Shown here in pieces: positions 48,740 to 58,886 of a stretch of DNA of 64,000 nucleotides. The stretch is taken from assembly GCA_009760855.2 (NCBI GenBank), contig WPIO01000007.1, positions 4,745,001 to 4,809,000 of the forward strand. Reading direction: 5' to 3'. Source of the DNA: Cristatella mucedo (Eukaryota; Bryozoa; Phylactolaemata; Cristatellidae). Positions within the stretch are counted from its first letter, which is position 1, and every line of letters begins with the position of its first letter. The notes below the pieces were generated by a model. That model was not told the DNA's origin. It worked only from the letters and a program-made list of their open reading frames with translations, and searched no databases. Made by a program: the position numbers and the translations under genes.

Positions 48740-49020
48740 CTTTCCAAATCCTATACTACGGAACTCAGGCAATTCTCACGAAACGGCATCTACACTCATG
48801 CTACCGCTGTGACACATCCTTCCCAGCCCTACTGATCAATCAACTCCATGCTAATCACTTCATAGACCGCCCTCCTGATTGAGAGTGCTTCTCTTTTTTA
48901 TTTCTTTGCAGGGGATGGGGTATGCTGGCTACCGTACTCGTACCGAAAGCCGCATAGGCTGTGAGTGCTCTCTAGAAGAATATTGGGCGAATATTCCCGC
49001 GTAGTTACATTTTCAGATAC
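48740..49020 (+). mobile_element. LINE-B 3' UTR fragment
   Basis: The plus strand shares AACTCCATGCTAATCACTTC, GGCTACCGTACTCGTACCGA, AAGCCGCATAGGCTGTGAGT with the copy at 49.6-49.8 kb. It then diverges before the ATTAC tail. Confidence 0.75.
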
Positions 49021-49479
49021 GAAAATAGAGAAAGTTGTTGCCACGAAGCTTGACTCCTACCGTGGTAAAGCTACCACTCTGAATGCATCTACAAACCATT
49101 ATCAGGTGAAGTCTCTTCCCTTGAGCTAATAGGGTCCGCCACACAACAGGGTCTATTTGTGCGATAGACAGAAAATAAGCACTTGAATAAGAGACCACCA
49201 TAAAAACAACCAGTCATTGAACCGATCCGTTGTATAAAAAAAACGACGCGAAGTGTGTTTTATGACCAGAACCAGCCAAGCTAGCGGCTCCACTAGTTTG
49301 CGAGTCCCGAAGGCAATCTCTGAAACCCGCCCTAGAATAAAGAACTAATCACTTTCCTCAAAGCCAATTGAGGTAAATATTCAGATTTATGGTTACTCCA
49401 GCCATCCATATCCAAGGAATATTAACAACAGCAGCACACGAGCGGATTGTTGAGAGAGTATTGACAGACAGCCAAGCAT

Positions 49480-49815
49480 ATAAGATTCGAGCCGGTGCTC
49501 GCGACCACCTTTCAGCCGTATGGTGGTGATTCTTGTAAAGCAACGACAACTAATCTCCTGCTGCCGACTTTGGCTCATCCTTCCCAGCGGTCCCGAGCTG
49601 CTACTTCCATGCTACTCACTACCTCAACTGCTCCCGTGACTCTGCTATGCTTCCCAATTTCTCTTTGTTGCGTTAGGTGAAGCCCGTTGGCTACCGAATG
49701 CGTACCGAAAGCCGCTTAGGCTGTGAGTGCGCTATACAAAACTCTCCTGCATAACACTCACATGGCCTTTATGACTTTTTGGAATTACAGACGGAGATAA
49801 ATTACATTACATTCA
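49480..49815 (+). mobile_element. LINE-B 3' end with tail
   Basis: A plus-strand UTR: CTCCTGCTGCCGACTTTGGC, CTACCGAATGCGTACCGAAA, GCCGCTTAGGCTGTGAGTGC, GCTATACAAAACTCTCCTGC, TTACAGACGGAGATAAATTA, CATTACATTCAT. It is the best LINE-B terminus in the window and contains the GCGCTATACAAA motif about 90 bp before the end. Confidence 0.85.
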
Positions 49816-50719
49816 TCTCTCGGCGATGCTCGCAGATTACCTGACCCATATAGAGAGCTGCATCACCTCGTTGGGCCACCACTCGACTGAGCCAAAGACG
49901 CATTGCTGGAGCTTGTTATCGAAAACTGACTCAACTTTATGGCAAGTCAGCTGCTCGAACTTGCCTTCGCTGACACCCGTAGCGCTTGCGTCGTCACGTG
50001 ACGCCTCGTGAGCTGAGAGCTTTGCCCTAACCAGACGCCGATGAGCGGCCATGCTGCTCTTCGAAAACGTAAGGATCGGCAGCGTCGCCGTTGGACTGAT
50101 GAGCTGGAGCTGGTTAAGTGCTTTGCGAAAATCGTCCGATCGGACAATTAAGATAAGACAATGTGAGCCACGATTGCGTTGGCTCTCTCGGGGAAATTTC
50201 AAGATGCAACCAGATGCAGGACTGACGCGCCCGGCTACCGAGCCCTCCAAGGGTTTCTTGTCCATTACAGAATTTTTTCCAAAGATCGTAGTTCTTGCGA
50301 ACATCCAATACCGAAACAGATTCAGTTAAGACATTTTATATCTGTTTGACTTTAGACCATAGCCAATAAGAAATCACTTGCCTGTGAACGTCTACGTATT
50401 TTCCGCTTAAGCCGGTAGTCCCGCCTCGGGTTCCTATGCTCCCTCCGCTTCAGATTAGCTTCGCCAACTGTATTTGACCACACGATTAGGTACGTTCGTG
50501 CATATCCAATGTAGCTTCGCTATTGCCGTTCAAAGGTATTCCCGGTTGTGGTTACTGCTGCCAGTGATTGTGAATTGGGTATTTCGAATAGGAAACCCAG
50601 TCGAAGCTTGCACAGTGGTGAGGAGCGAGTGCTTAGTATTCCCAGCCTTGTCTCAAGTCATTCGGTCAAAGCTCTTCCTCAATCACTGCTGCGAATAACT
50701 CTAACTAGCGGTCATCGGG
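49816..50719. other. Unassigned; open on both strands
   Basis: A 155-codon minus-strand frame (49837-50304) overlaps a 92-codon plus-strand frame (50051-50329). Neither shows a domain I recognise. The right part (from about 50474) may be the 5' leader of the LINE-A that follows. Confidence 0.4.
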
Positions 50720-52161
50720 ACTACCATAACCCCTGAGCCAATCTTAAAGTTGGCTTTTGGAATTCTACCGAAGCGTGCCATAAGCCCCTAATAATGCACG
50801 CCATTCTTGGCGACGCCCTTGATTGTACACTATCTTCTGCTATTATGAACGAATTCTGCATATCTGACCGCATGCGGATCTCATTCAGTCTGATATCATT
50901 GCTCTCCTCCACACCGAGAATATCACCGTTGAGTGGCTAAACATTAAGACCCGAGATATTTTTGGTTCTGTCCTTTGAAAAATATCTTCTTCGCACGTGC
51001 TTCTCAATTCTCCTTCCTACCTGTCCTCACTGGTAACACTAACCAACGTCTTGACAGGTGTGCACCTTTAATAAACTTACTGTACAAAACCACCTAAATC
51101 GCCAATTCTTTTTACTGCAGACATTATTTAAACTAGCTAGGTCTGCTGTGAGTAAGAGTGCGAAAGTAAGCAAAGAGCTGCACTGCCTGTCAGACGACGG
51201 GCATTCGAGGGTTACTGTAGATCACATCAATCTATCCTAGCAAAGGCTAAGAGCAGTTTCTATAAAAACATTGTTCAATCACGGACGCACGATAAAAACT
51301 GCTGATGTCAACCGTCAACCAGCATCGTAACCGCTCCCACGTTGGCTCTTCACCGAGTGATCCTTGTGGTGATATTGCAGATCACTTCTCTAGCTTCTTT
51401 GTCAGAAACATAGACAAGATCAGAGAGTCTATCCACAAGGTAACCGCATCCTCACCAGACTCCCCTCCCTCAGAACCATCCACACAGGACTTATCTTCCT
51501 CAATTGCTTGCAAAATCTCAATGCGAGCGTTCAAGCCCATCACGACTGACCTCATCCTCAAATTAATTTCCCAGTCAAAGAAGACTATTAGCTCTCGGTC
51601 GACACTATTCCCACTGCCCTACTTGTGTGATGCTTGGATATTCTGCTGATATACACAACTAAAATAAAAAATATGGCCTAAGCCTCAATACTTGCCCCTG
51701 CATCTTTCAAAAAGGCTGTTGTCAGGCTAATAATTAATAAAGCAACACCAGACCAAGAGACCTTGAGCAACTTCCGCCCAGTCTCCCTTCTATTTTTCCT
51801 ATCAAAGACACTGGAACAAGCTGTGGCAGATCAGGTGAACTGATACATTAGAATTTCACACCTAGCAACTAGTTTCCAGTCTGGTTTTTAGAGCTAATCA
51901 CTCCACAGAGTCAGCATTGCATCGGGTGTATAACGACCTTCGTAGGAATGCTGGCTTAGGTAAAGTCTCTCAGCTTGTTCGCTCGATCTTTCGGCAGTGT
52001 TTGGTACCATTGATCACCTAGTCCACCTTGAGCGCCTCTAATCTCGTCTGGCCATCACTGGCACTGCACTACACTACAGTGGTTTTAAGTCCCATATCAG
52101 CAGCGAGAGACTATTGAGTATTGAGTTGCATGGAAAAAGATTATCCGAGGAGCAACTGAAG

Positions 52162-52249
<88 letters not shown>

Positions 52250-53385
52250 GCTCTATCTCTCTCTCTCTCTGTCTTGCCGATGTGATCGCCAAGCACAATC
52301 TAGGCTTTCACTTCTATGTGGACGACAGTTTAACACCATCGCTTTGATCTCTCCCAGCCTTAAAGGAAGTCAAACTCCCGTGATTCTCTTGCCGCATGTT
52401 TTGCTGATATTTGCATTTGGATGACCAAAGAGTTTCTCAAATTTAATGACGATAGAACTAACTTAATAGTCCTGGGCAAATCAAGTGTTTCTCAGCAATT
52501 GGTAAGCTTTAAAGCTTTCAAATTTCTGAGTCACAGTTGATTTTCTCTCAAATCAGCTCTAACAGCATAGTTCCTGTATAGTCTGCACCAAATCTAGGTG
52601 CCCAGTACCAAAGTGACTTTCTACTAGATGGCCACATCGGCTCCACTGTCAAGTCTACCTACTTTCACTCCTGTAACACAGAAAAAATTCGGGCTGCTTT
52701 AGGAGGAGTACCATACCCAAGTTATTCCACGCATCTGAGCCATCTTGTCTCGACTTCTGTAACTTCCTGCTTGCAGATCTACCGGCATGTACATTCAGGC
52801 TGTAACAGTTGGTGATAAACTCAGCAGCGAGGCTTGTCTGTTGTGAGCCTCGCAGTTGCCTCATCACACACATCTGGCGGCCTGCACTGGCCCTCAATCA
52901 ATCTGAATTTCGACTTCAAAGTTTTGTCACTAACTTGTCGGTTCCTTTATTCTTTGGCTCAAGCCTACCTATCAGGACTGCTCCCCAACTAGGTTAGGCA
53001 TCGTACAACTGGCTCTACTGAATCAAGTCATTTAGCTATGCCTCGAAGGAATCTGACACTCTTTGGGACCGCGCCTCTAGTTTGTACGCTCCCAAAGCCT
53101 GGAACTCACTTCCAACTAACACCACTACATCCCCTGACTTAACGACATTTAAAAAGAAGCTAAAATCTACCAGTTTGTCAGAGCAATCGCTGGGTTCTTG
53201 TAATTTTTTCTTTGTGTGCTTATGAGTGCTGACAATGTGCATATTACCACTAACCATAGTATGCGTGTTGACACTGTACATGCTACCAGTAACCATTTTA
53301 TCATGCATGCTGACACTTTGTATGTTACCACGAACTACTTGGTCATGCATCCTTTACAGCGTATTATTATTATTATTATTACATG
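50720..53385 (+). mobile_element. LINE-A, longest copy: endonuclease start, RT and 3' end
   Basis: Near 50743 the plus strand reads NLKVGFWNSTEACHKPLI, like the start of an L2/CR1 apurinic endonuclease. Most of that domain is deleted. From 51241 follow AKAKSSFYKNIVQS, DIADHFSSFFVRNIDKIRES, LILKLISQSKKT, RPVSLLFFLSKTLEQAV and LDLSAVFGTIDH at 51982-52017 (catalytic Asp of FDTID changed to Gly). A (CT)n array, DVIAKHNLGFHFYVDDS (YADD box at 52315-52326), WMTKEFLKFNDDRTNL, LDFCNFLLADLPACT, the C-terminus and an (ATT)n tail come next. Many stops and frameshifts make it a pseudogene. It supplies the domain order for all the shorter copies. Confidence 0.93.
52164..52270. repeat. (CT)n array inside the LINE-A RT frame
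   Basis: About 105 bp of CT with CTAG and CTAT interruptions near its end. On the left is SEEQLKY (motif B neighbourhood) and on the right LADVIAKHN, just before the YADD box. It occupies the place of the short Leu-Ser/Pro-Leu-Ser codons of the family. Confidence 0.97.
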
Positions 53386-53789
53386 TCCAAAATAATAAAA
53401 ACAGAAAATATTTGTCATTGAAGAGTAATATATATCAACAACATTACCGTGTTAATGGAAAAGCATACCTCAGTTTTTTGCAAGTTTAACTGCTGCGCTC
53501 TCAAATCGTAAAAAAAACAATCAGTTTGATCAGCGAAATGGTCATTCTATATCCTTACCGCCGAGGCCAGTATTGAGCGAGAACGTAGTCTTCCGTCGTT
53601 GGTTATGCTGGGCTGACTGGCTAGACACATGCTAGCTGACTCATCTGACGAGGAAAATAAGAAATAAGACATCTGTTATTTCTAGGTGCCCAGTATGTAT
53701 CTGACAAACAAATTTCCCAAGAAAGTGTGCGTCTAAACTTTGAAGTGGATCAGGCAAATTTAAGTTAACTTTTGCATTCTTTCTCAGCG

Positions 53790-53990
53790 GCTGAACTCAT
53801 CATTCATCCCAAAAACATTTTAATAAGTAGCTATCTAGCTTGTTTTTGAATGTCATCAAATCAGTTTATGATTGCACTTCTAATTTAATATATCGCCGTC
53901 TTAAGCTTTTTGAGAAATAATTCTTAGACAGGTGAAGACTGTATTCAATAGATTACTCATAGCGTTGCATGTGTCTTTCTGTGTCCAATG
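53790..53990 (-). mobile_element. Possible third LINE (LINE-C), C-terminal fragment
   Basis: The minus strand reads LSKNYFSKSLRRRYIKLEVQ, a stop codon, TDLMTFKNKLDSYLLKCFWD and a stop. This fits the generic LINE ending of RVWNxLP-xxV followed by SxxxFKxxLDxxL. It differs from the LINE-A and LINE-B endings. One short block only, so family and extent are uncertain. Confidence 0.4.
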
Positions 53991-54370
53991 AATGGTCAGC
54001 AATGTCCGTCTCAGCTAAACAAAGAAAAAGTGAGAAACATAGATGAAATAAAAAAACAGTTTCAGAAGAAATAATTAATGAAATTCTAGCAGAAGGCCAC
54101 AAGGAATGAATTATTTAAAAACCAACCAGCAGGAACTTAGCCAGGGCCAATGTATCTATAAAATTATTATTTTTAATTGTTGAGTGCGTGAAAACAATCC
54201 ATAACGTTTTCTCCTATGAAATAACTTGAAAATCTCTTTAATGCACCTTGAAAAACTGAGTTTGGTTCTCCGTTAGATGAAAGAGAGACAGCTAATGACT
54301 TAGGAAATTTTGATGGCAAAATTAGGTTGATACTGTCATCGAAAGAGATGGAGAGAGGCAGGGGAAAAGG

Positions 54371-54371
<1 letters not shown>

Positions 54372-54414
<43 letters not shown>

Positions 54415-54441
54415 CGAGAGAGAGAGAGAGCGAGAGAGAGA
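54372..54441. repeat. (GA)n microsatellite
   Basis: GA repeat with CGCGCGAG interruptions. On the minus strand it is followed by FPLPLSISFDDSINLILPSK, faintly like the Leu-Ser and YADD region of a LINE RT, but this is not convincing alone. Confidence 0.95.
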
Positions 54442-55700
54442 ACAGCACGGATTGACAGGCATGGTGGGATGAGACCTTACTTGCTAATATAGTCAACAGA
54501 ATTACTTATTTTTTACTAATCAGATTAGCGGCCTCGTTCATAATTTTGTCAGAAACGAAGACGTCGTTAGAGAGAAAATTCCCTATGTGAGCGATTGCTG
54601 GCTGCCTCAGTATTGCACCGTCGATTAGAATCCGGAGTTCTGAATCCAGATACACAATTTTTATTCTAAGTCTCATGATCATGTCACATGCAAGAAGTTT
54701 GACTAACCTCCAAGAGCTAATATCTATAAGAACTGGGTTAAAATATTTTAAATTTACACACGATCAGTGTAAACAAAGCTAATTCCCAGTATCTTCTAAA
54801 AAATAAACTGTTTGCAGACTTTCGAACCCATTCGTATCCGAAATAGATAAACGTTGTATTCTGGGTTATCAGCTGCGTCGGAAGCTTTTTTATGATCACC
54901 AACGCACAGTGATGATTGGTTTGAATGGGCGAGAATTTGATTCCTAATAATATGTTTAGATGTGCAACTGATTGGCACAATCAGCAATTTATTGCCCCTG
55001 TGGTGGTAAAGTTAAGTGGAAAAGCAGTGTAAAATGTTTGCTATTTACTCAAACATTAATCATGACATCTTCTTACAAAAGCTCAGCGATCATTACATTA
55101 GGCAAGTCATTAAAAAAAGTCGTAACTGTGATAAGTAAAGTAAAAACGCCATGCCTTCCGTCGATTTTCATGCACGTTACTTCATACCGAAGTTCTTTTC
55201 CAGTCATTCGGGAACTACTAGCGAAGCTTATACGGCATTTTCGGCGCGGCTGTAAGTTTTCGTCGCGATAGAGGTAGTAAGAAAGAGTCGATTATTTATA
55301 AAAAAAAAATATAATTCAATCCAATCCTTTGGATTAATTTGCGGATACAAGGAAACTAGGTCAACATATTTAATGAAAATTTCTAGCTCCAGTATATTTC
55401 GGAGTTGGCTCAATTCTAATGCCCTCATATCGGCCTCCCTGAACTCGAGAAAACTCATTTTGAGCACTGTGAAATGGAAGAGTAAGATATAACGTAATGG
55501 CCAGCATAGGATACTACATGAAGATATTAAATAGTTCAGAAGTTTGAAAATCTCTCTTTGACGAAAATCCACATCGTACGAAGTGCTAATTTTCAAGGTA
55601 CTCGTGAAGCCGAGGTATCAGATAAAGAGTTAGCTTGGCTAGAAAATAATGGTAAGCTGAAGCCAAGTTTAGTAAATCCTATCAATAGCGTAGATTAGAG
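54442..55700. other. AT-rich unassigned stretch
   Basis: The DNA is clearly AT-richer than the left part of the window. A 122-codon minus-strand frame at 55228-55596 (KYVDLVSLYPQINPKDWIEL) is not low-complexity, but I recognise no family. It may be eroded retroelement sequence. Confidence 0.4.
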
Positions 55701-55709
55701 GAGATAATT

Positions 55710-55870
55710 ATAACATAATAATATATAACACAATAATAATAATAATATAATAATAACATTTCCTTTTTGCGCTATTAAGCAGTGGATAAGAAGCTTTTCA
55801 TTGAACCTCTTCGCATTTAGTGGAAGTTTTCTGTTGTGTGATCCTACATACCATCTTTGAGAGGAAAAAA
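55710..55870 (-). mobile_element. Possible LINE 3' end with (ATT)n tail
   Basis: On the minus strand a segment with LPLNAKRFNEKLL is followed by CTTAATAGCGC, AAAAAGGAAATG and an interrupted (TTATTA)n run. The arrangement resembles a LINE terminus, but the body does not match LINE-A or LINE-B. Confidence 0.35.
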
Positions 55871-56799
55871 TCTACACCAGAGTTCTGAATGTAGTTCTTT
55901 AAGATTAATGCTAAATGACTTCCAAGCTATAGAAAACCGATATTACATTATCGCATAAAGAAGCCTATTAATTGTATGAGAATTTAAGCGAATCTTGATA
56001 ATTCTCTACAGCCCTAAAGGAGACTCAAATAAATACTTCTAATATTGCCGCGATATAAGATAGCTCGAATTACCAAGTCAACTGAAGGGCTAAAATGTAT
56101 AAACTGTATTCGTCTTTTGCCGTGCAATTTGACTCGGTGCCTAGAATATGAGGCACGGTTCGAGCTGCTTACACGCGTATTGCTACAAATGCAGCATTGC
56201 GGAGGCTTCTAAGGAAATGTGATTTAGCCATTAGCACAGCACTCGTAATGGTGCTAATCCTTGGGCGACGCATAACAAATAATGACGACACCTGAACTCT
56301 GTATCTCGGCGAGCGGCTTGAATGGGCAGCATTTCTGCGCCCACGCCCACGTACGCTGACAGTAACAGAACACGGCAGCGTAGAGGATAAGAAGTCCGCA
56401 TCCAAAGCGCTGAGAAGCGTATTCGAAAGACGCGGAAGGTTGCAGGTGTCCAGCGCAAGACATTGGGCACACTAAATCTTGTACCTTCGCTCAAGACATT
56501 GCTGAACTGCCGACCTGTGCCAAGCCTTGGGCGAAACTCTCGCTTCGCTCGAATGCACAGCTGACTGCCTATAAAACATTAATTCGGCTTGAACGCCTCT
56601 TAACTAGATTATTACATGACCGACTCGTAGTCGGTAAAATTCAGGGACCACGAATGGACCGGCAGTCAGAAATCGGCTGATCTAGCACACCGCCGCCGCC
56701 GTCGCTGCTTCAATATCTGTGGTGTACATAACTCAGCATGCTCCAGCAAAACGAAGCAGGGACCTCGATGCCTTCTACTGAACGTAGTGATTTGATCGC
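55871..56799. other. Unassigned intergenic stretch
   Basis: Short overlapping minus-strand frames near 56169-56494 without a recognised domain. Confidence 0.5.
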
Positions 56800-56945
56800 C
56801 GAGCTGGGTTGGTCCAGCGGTTAAGGTGCTCGCCCCGACTAAGGTCTGGCTGAGGTCGTGGGCTCGAGCCCTGAGGCATATGTGAAGCGCCTGAATAGAG
56901 ATTTAGTTCTCTTGAGCGCTATACAAATGAATTATATTATTATAT
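56800..56945 (+). mobile_element. SINE-1 copy, full length
   Basis: A box TGGTCCAGCGG at 56810-56820, then TTAAGGTGCTCGCCCCGACT, and a B box-like GGCTCGAGCC at 56861-56870. The body CATATGTGAAGCGCCTGAAT, AGAGATTTAGTTCTCTTGAG, CGCTATACAAATGAATTATA follows, with a TTATTATA tail. From GAAGCGCC onward it parallels the LINE-A 3' end (AAGCGCCTAGAAAGAG, GAGTTCTCTGAGGGCGC, ATTATTATT). This is the reference copy for SINE-1 here. Confidence 0.95.
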
Positions 56946-57130
56946 CGAGCTGTCACTTAGATGTAGTCACCTAAAAGCTGTGAATGATCGTATTTTGCTG
57001 AATCAAACCGTTCGCAGTGTGAGTTGATGACAATACCAGGCGACGCTAAATGCTCGGTGTTCACTCGGCATCACTCAGCGAGAATAACTCAGCTCCTCAA
57101 TAATTTCCCTTTCTATTCTATCGATTCTAG

Positions 57131-57392
57131 CAGTGGCGACGCTGGGATGATGACATCTCGGGGGAGGACGTATTTATGTAGGACTAGACTGGCGATTAAT
57201 GAAAATCTAAAACCAAAATCATAGTGCCAATTCGACAAGAACTCTGCGGATGCTCATCGAGTGAATTAAGACAATATTTCGTCGACGATGAGGTCAGTGG
57301 TCATAGGAATAGATGTCAGCCTGGATCGCTGCCCGGCTGTAGGGGGGGGTGTGGGGCAAATGTCCCTTTGCCACCCTCTGGCTCCGACACAG
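57131..57392 (+). mobile_element. hAT-like MITE, copy 3, with target duplication
   Basis: The left end CAGTGGCGACGCTGGG and right end CTGGCTCCGACACAG form an imperfect terminal inverted repeat. The flanking octamers GATTCTAG (57123-57130) and GCTTTTAG (57393-57400) agree at 6 of 8 positions, fitting the 8-bp duplications made by hAT transposases. Internal blocks TGCTCATCGAGTG and TTTCGTCG are shared with copies 1 and 2. No ORF. Confidence 0.82.
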
Positions 57393-57693
57393 GCTTTTAG
57401 ACTATTATGCCACCCAGCCTTTGCTTTGACGTGATCGTGGTTATGGTTATGGACATGGTTACGACTGGTCCCGATCACTATAATTCAGAAACCTGAAATC
57501 GTATCCAGGCAGTCATAATCTAGCTGTTGTTGTATACTAAAGTTTCATAACGACGTTTCTGACCATTTCGCACTATAAAATTCTGACGAGAGTCGGTGTA
57601 GCGGCTTGTGCAAAAAAGGAATGGGGCGTGCTCTTTCCAGCATTACCGGAGGCACCTTACCATAGTGAGCACAGCGAGAGCGCAGTCTTGATA

Positions 57694-57752
57694 TAGCTAG
57701 CCGATACAGCCAACAGTTCAACTGTAGCTAGCCGATACAGCCAGTTCAACTG
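57694..57752. repeat. 28-31 bp direct tandem duplication
   Basis: TAGCTAGCCGATACAGCCA with AGTTCAACTG occurs twice, the second unit lacking ACA. It lies just before a LINE-A 3' tail. Confidence 0.85.
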
Positions 57753-57760
57753 AGCCGAGA

Positions 57761-58500
57761 TTATAATAACACACTTGATAAATCGCCCTCAGAGAACTTA
57801 ATCTCTTTCTAGGCGCTTTACATTTGCTGCAAAGTGAAATGCAACTGAATGGTAAGGAAAATCATGCTTGAAAAACAAACAAAATGAATAATATGGTTAG
57901 GGGTGACATGCACAGGGTCAGCATGCGAATGTGGTTAGTGGCAGCATGCACAGTGTCAGCACGCATAAGCACATCAAGGACGAATCACAGGGACCCACTA
58001 AATGCTGTCCTAAATAGGTGTTTTTAAGTTCCTTTTAAATGTGGTCAGGTCAGGGGATGTTCTGACGCAGGTTGGGAGGGAGTTCCAGGCTTTGGGAGCA
58101 TACGAACTAAATGCACGGTCTCCAAAGGATTTAAGGTTTGTACGAGGTATTTCTAGACTGCTGGATTCCGAAAAGCGGGTGGTACGATGCTTGGCCTGAT
58201 GGGGGAGTATGTCGGAGAGATAGGCTGGAGCCATAGAATTAAGGGACCTAAAAGTGAGCGACAAAACCTTGAAGTCAATCCGTTGCTTGACTGGTAGCCA
58301 GTGCAGGTCGGCGAGAAGTGGAGTAACGTGGCAACTGCGACGCTCACGACAGACAAGCCTAGCTGCAGAGTTTTGCACCGGCTGCAATCGCCTGATCGCA
58401 CATGCTGGTAGGCCAGTAAGCAGTGAGTTGCAGAAGTCGAGACGGGATGTCACGAATGCATGGACCAATTTGGACGTAGTATCCTTATCTAAACAAGCCC
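57761..58500 (-). mobile_element. LINE-A 3' part with an open 152-codon RT C-terminus, youngest-looking copy
   Basis: A minus-strand frame from 58468 to 58010 is open for 152 codons and ends at a natural stop directly before the 250-bp UTR. Blocks in order: LDFCNSLLTGLPACAIRRLQ, NSAARLVCRERRSCHVTPLL, DLHWLPVKQRIDFKVLSLTF, APAYLSDILPHQAKHRTTRF, LKSFGDRAFSSYAPKAWNSL and PDLTTFKRNLKTPI. This is the region after the RT thumb that is common to L2/CR1-like proteins. It is 5'-truncated at about 58500, so it has no palm, and its (ATT)n tail is short. The lack of stops suggests recent insertion. Confidence 0.95.
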
Positions 58501-58886
58501 CGATATGACAGGGAAGTCCTGATGACTATCTAGGCAGCCCTCGCGACTATCTAGCTGACGTTCTCTACCGAGCGGCTCAATAAGCTTGCCGAAGCCAGCC
58601 CAAGTTAATGAGTAATGTCGCTCGCCTGAGAGTTTCGAGCAACTCTGCTGGCCACTGTAACATGTTCTCGGAGAGAACGATGAGTGACAAACGAAAACAG
58701 GCTTTCCCAGGCTGGACCAGTAGTGCTGGCCCAACCTGGGAGAACTCACTGCGACCACTATATAAATCTGCAAGAATTCTGCTGAGAAGAGAGTGACCGT
58801 GAGTGAAATAGGGGGACAAGTGTGCATGAAGTGGTTCCTGTACTCCTCTCAATTTGCCGAGCAATCCGAGCGCTTCCTAAAGGGAC
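58501..58886. other. Unassigned spacer between two LINE-A copies
   Basis: Short frames only. It separates two same-strand LINE-A ends and matches neither. Confidence 0.5.

Noticed and set aside
54300..54441. A third case of CT repeats in an RT frame (FPLPLSISFDDS on the minus strand)
   Set aside because: The resemblance to the Leu-Ser and YADD segment is short and lacks the flanking VPQGS and DVI blocks; not counted with the two clear cases.
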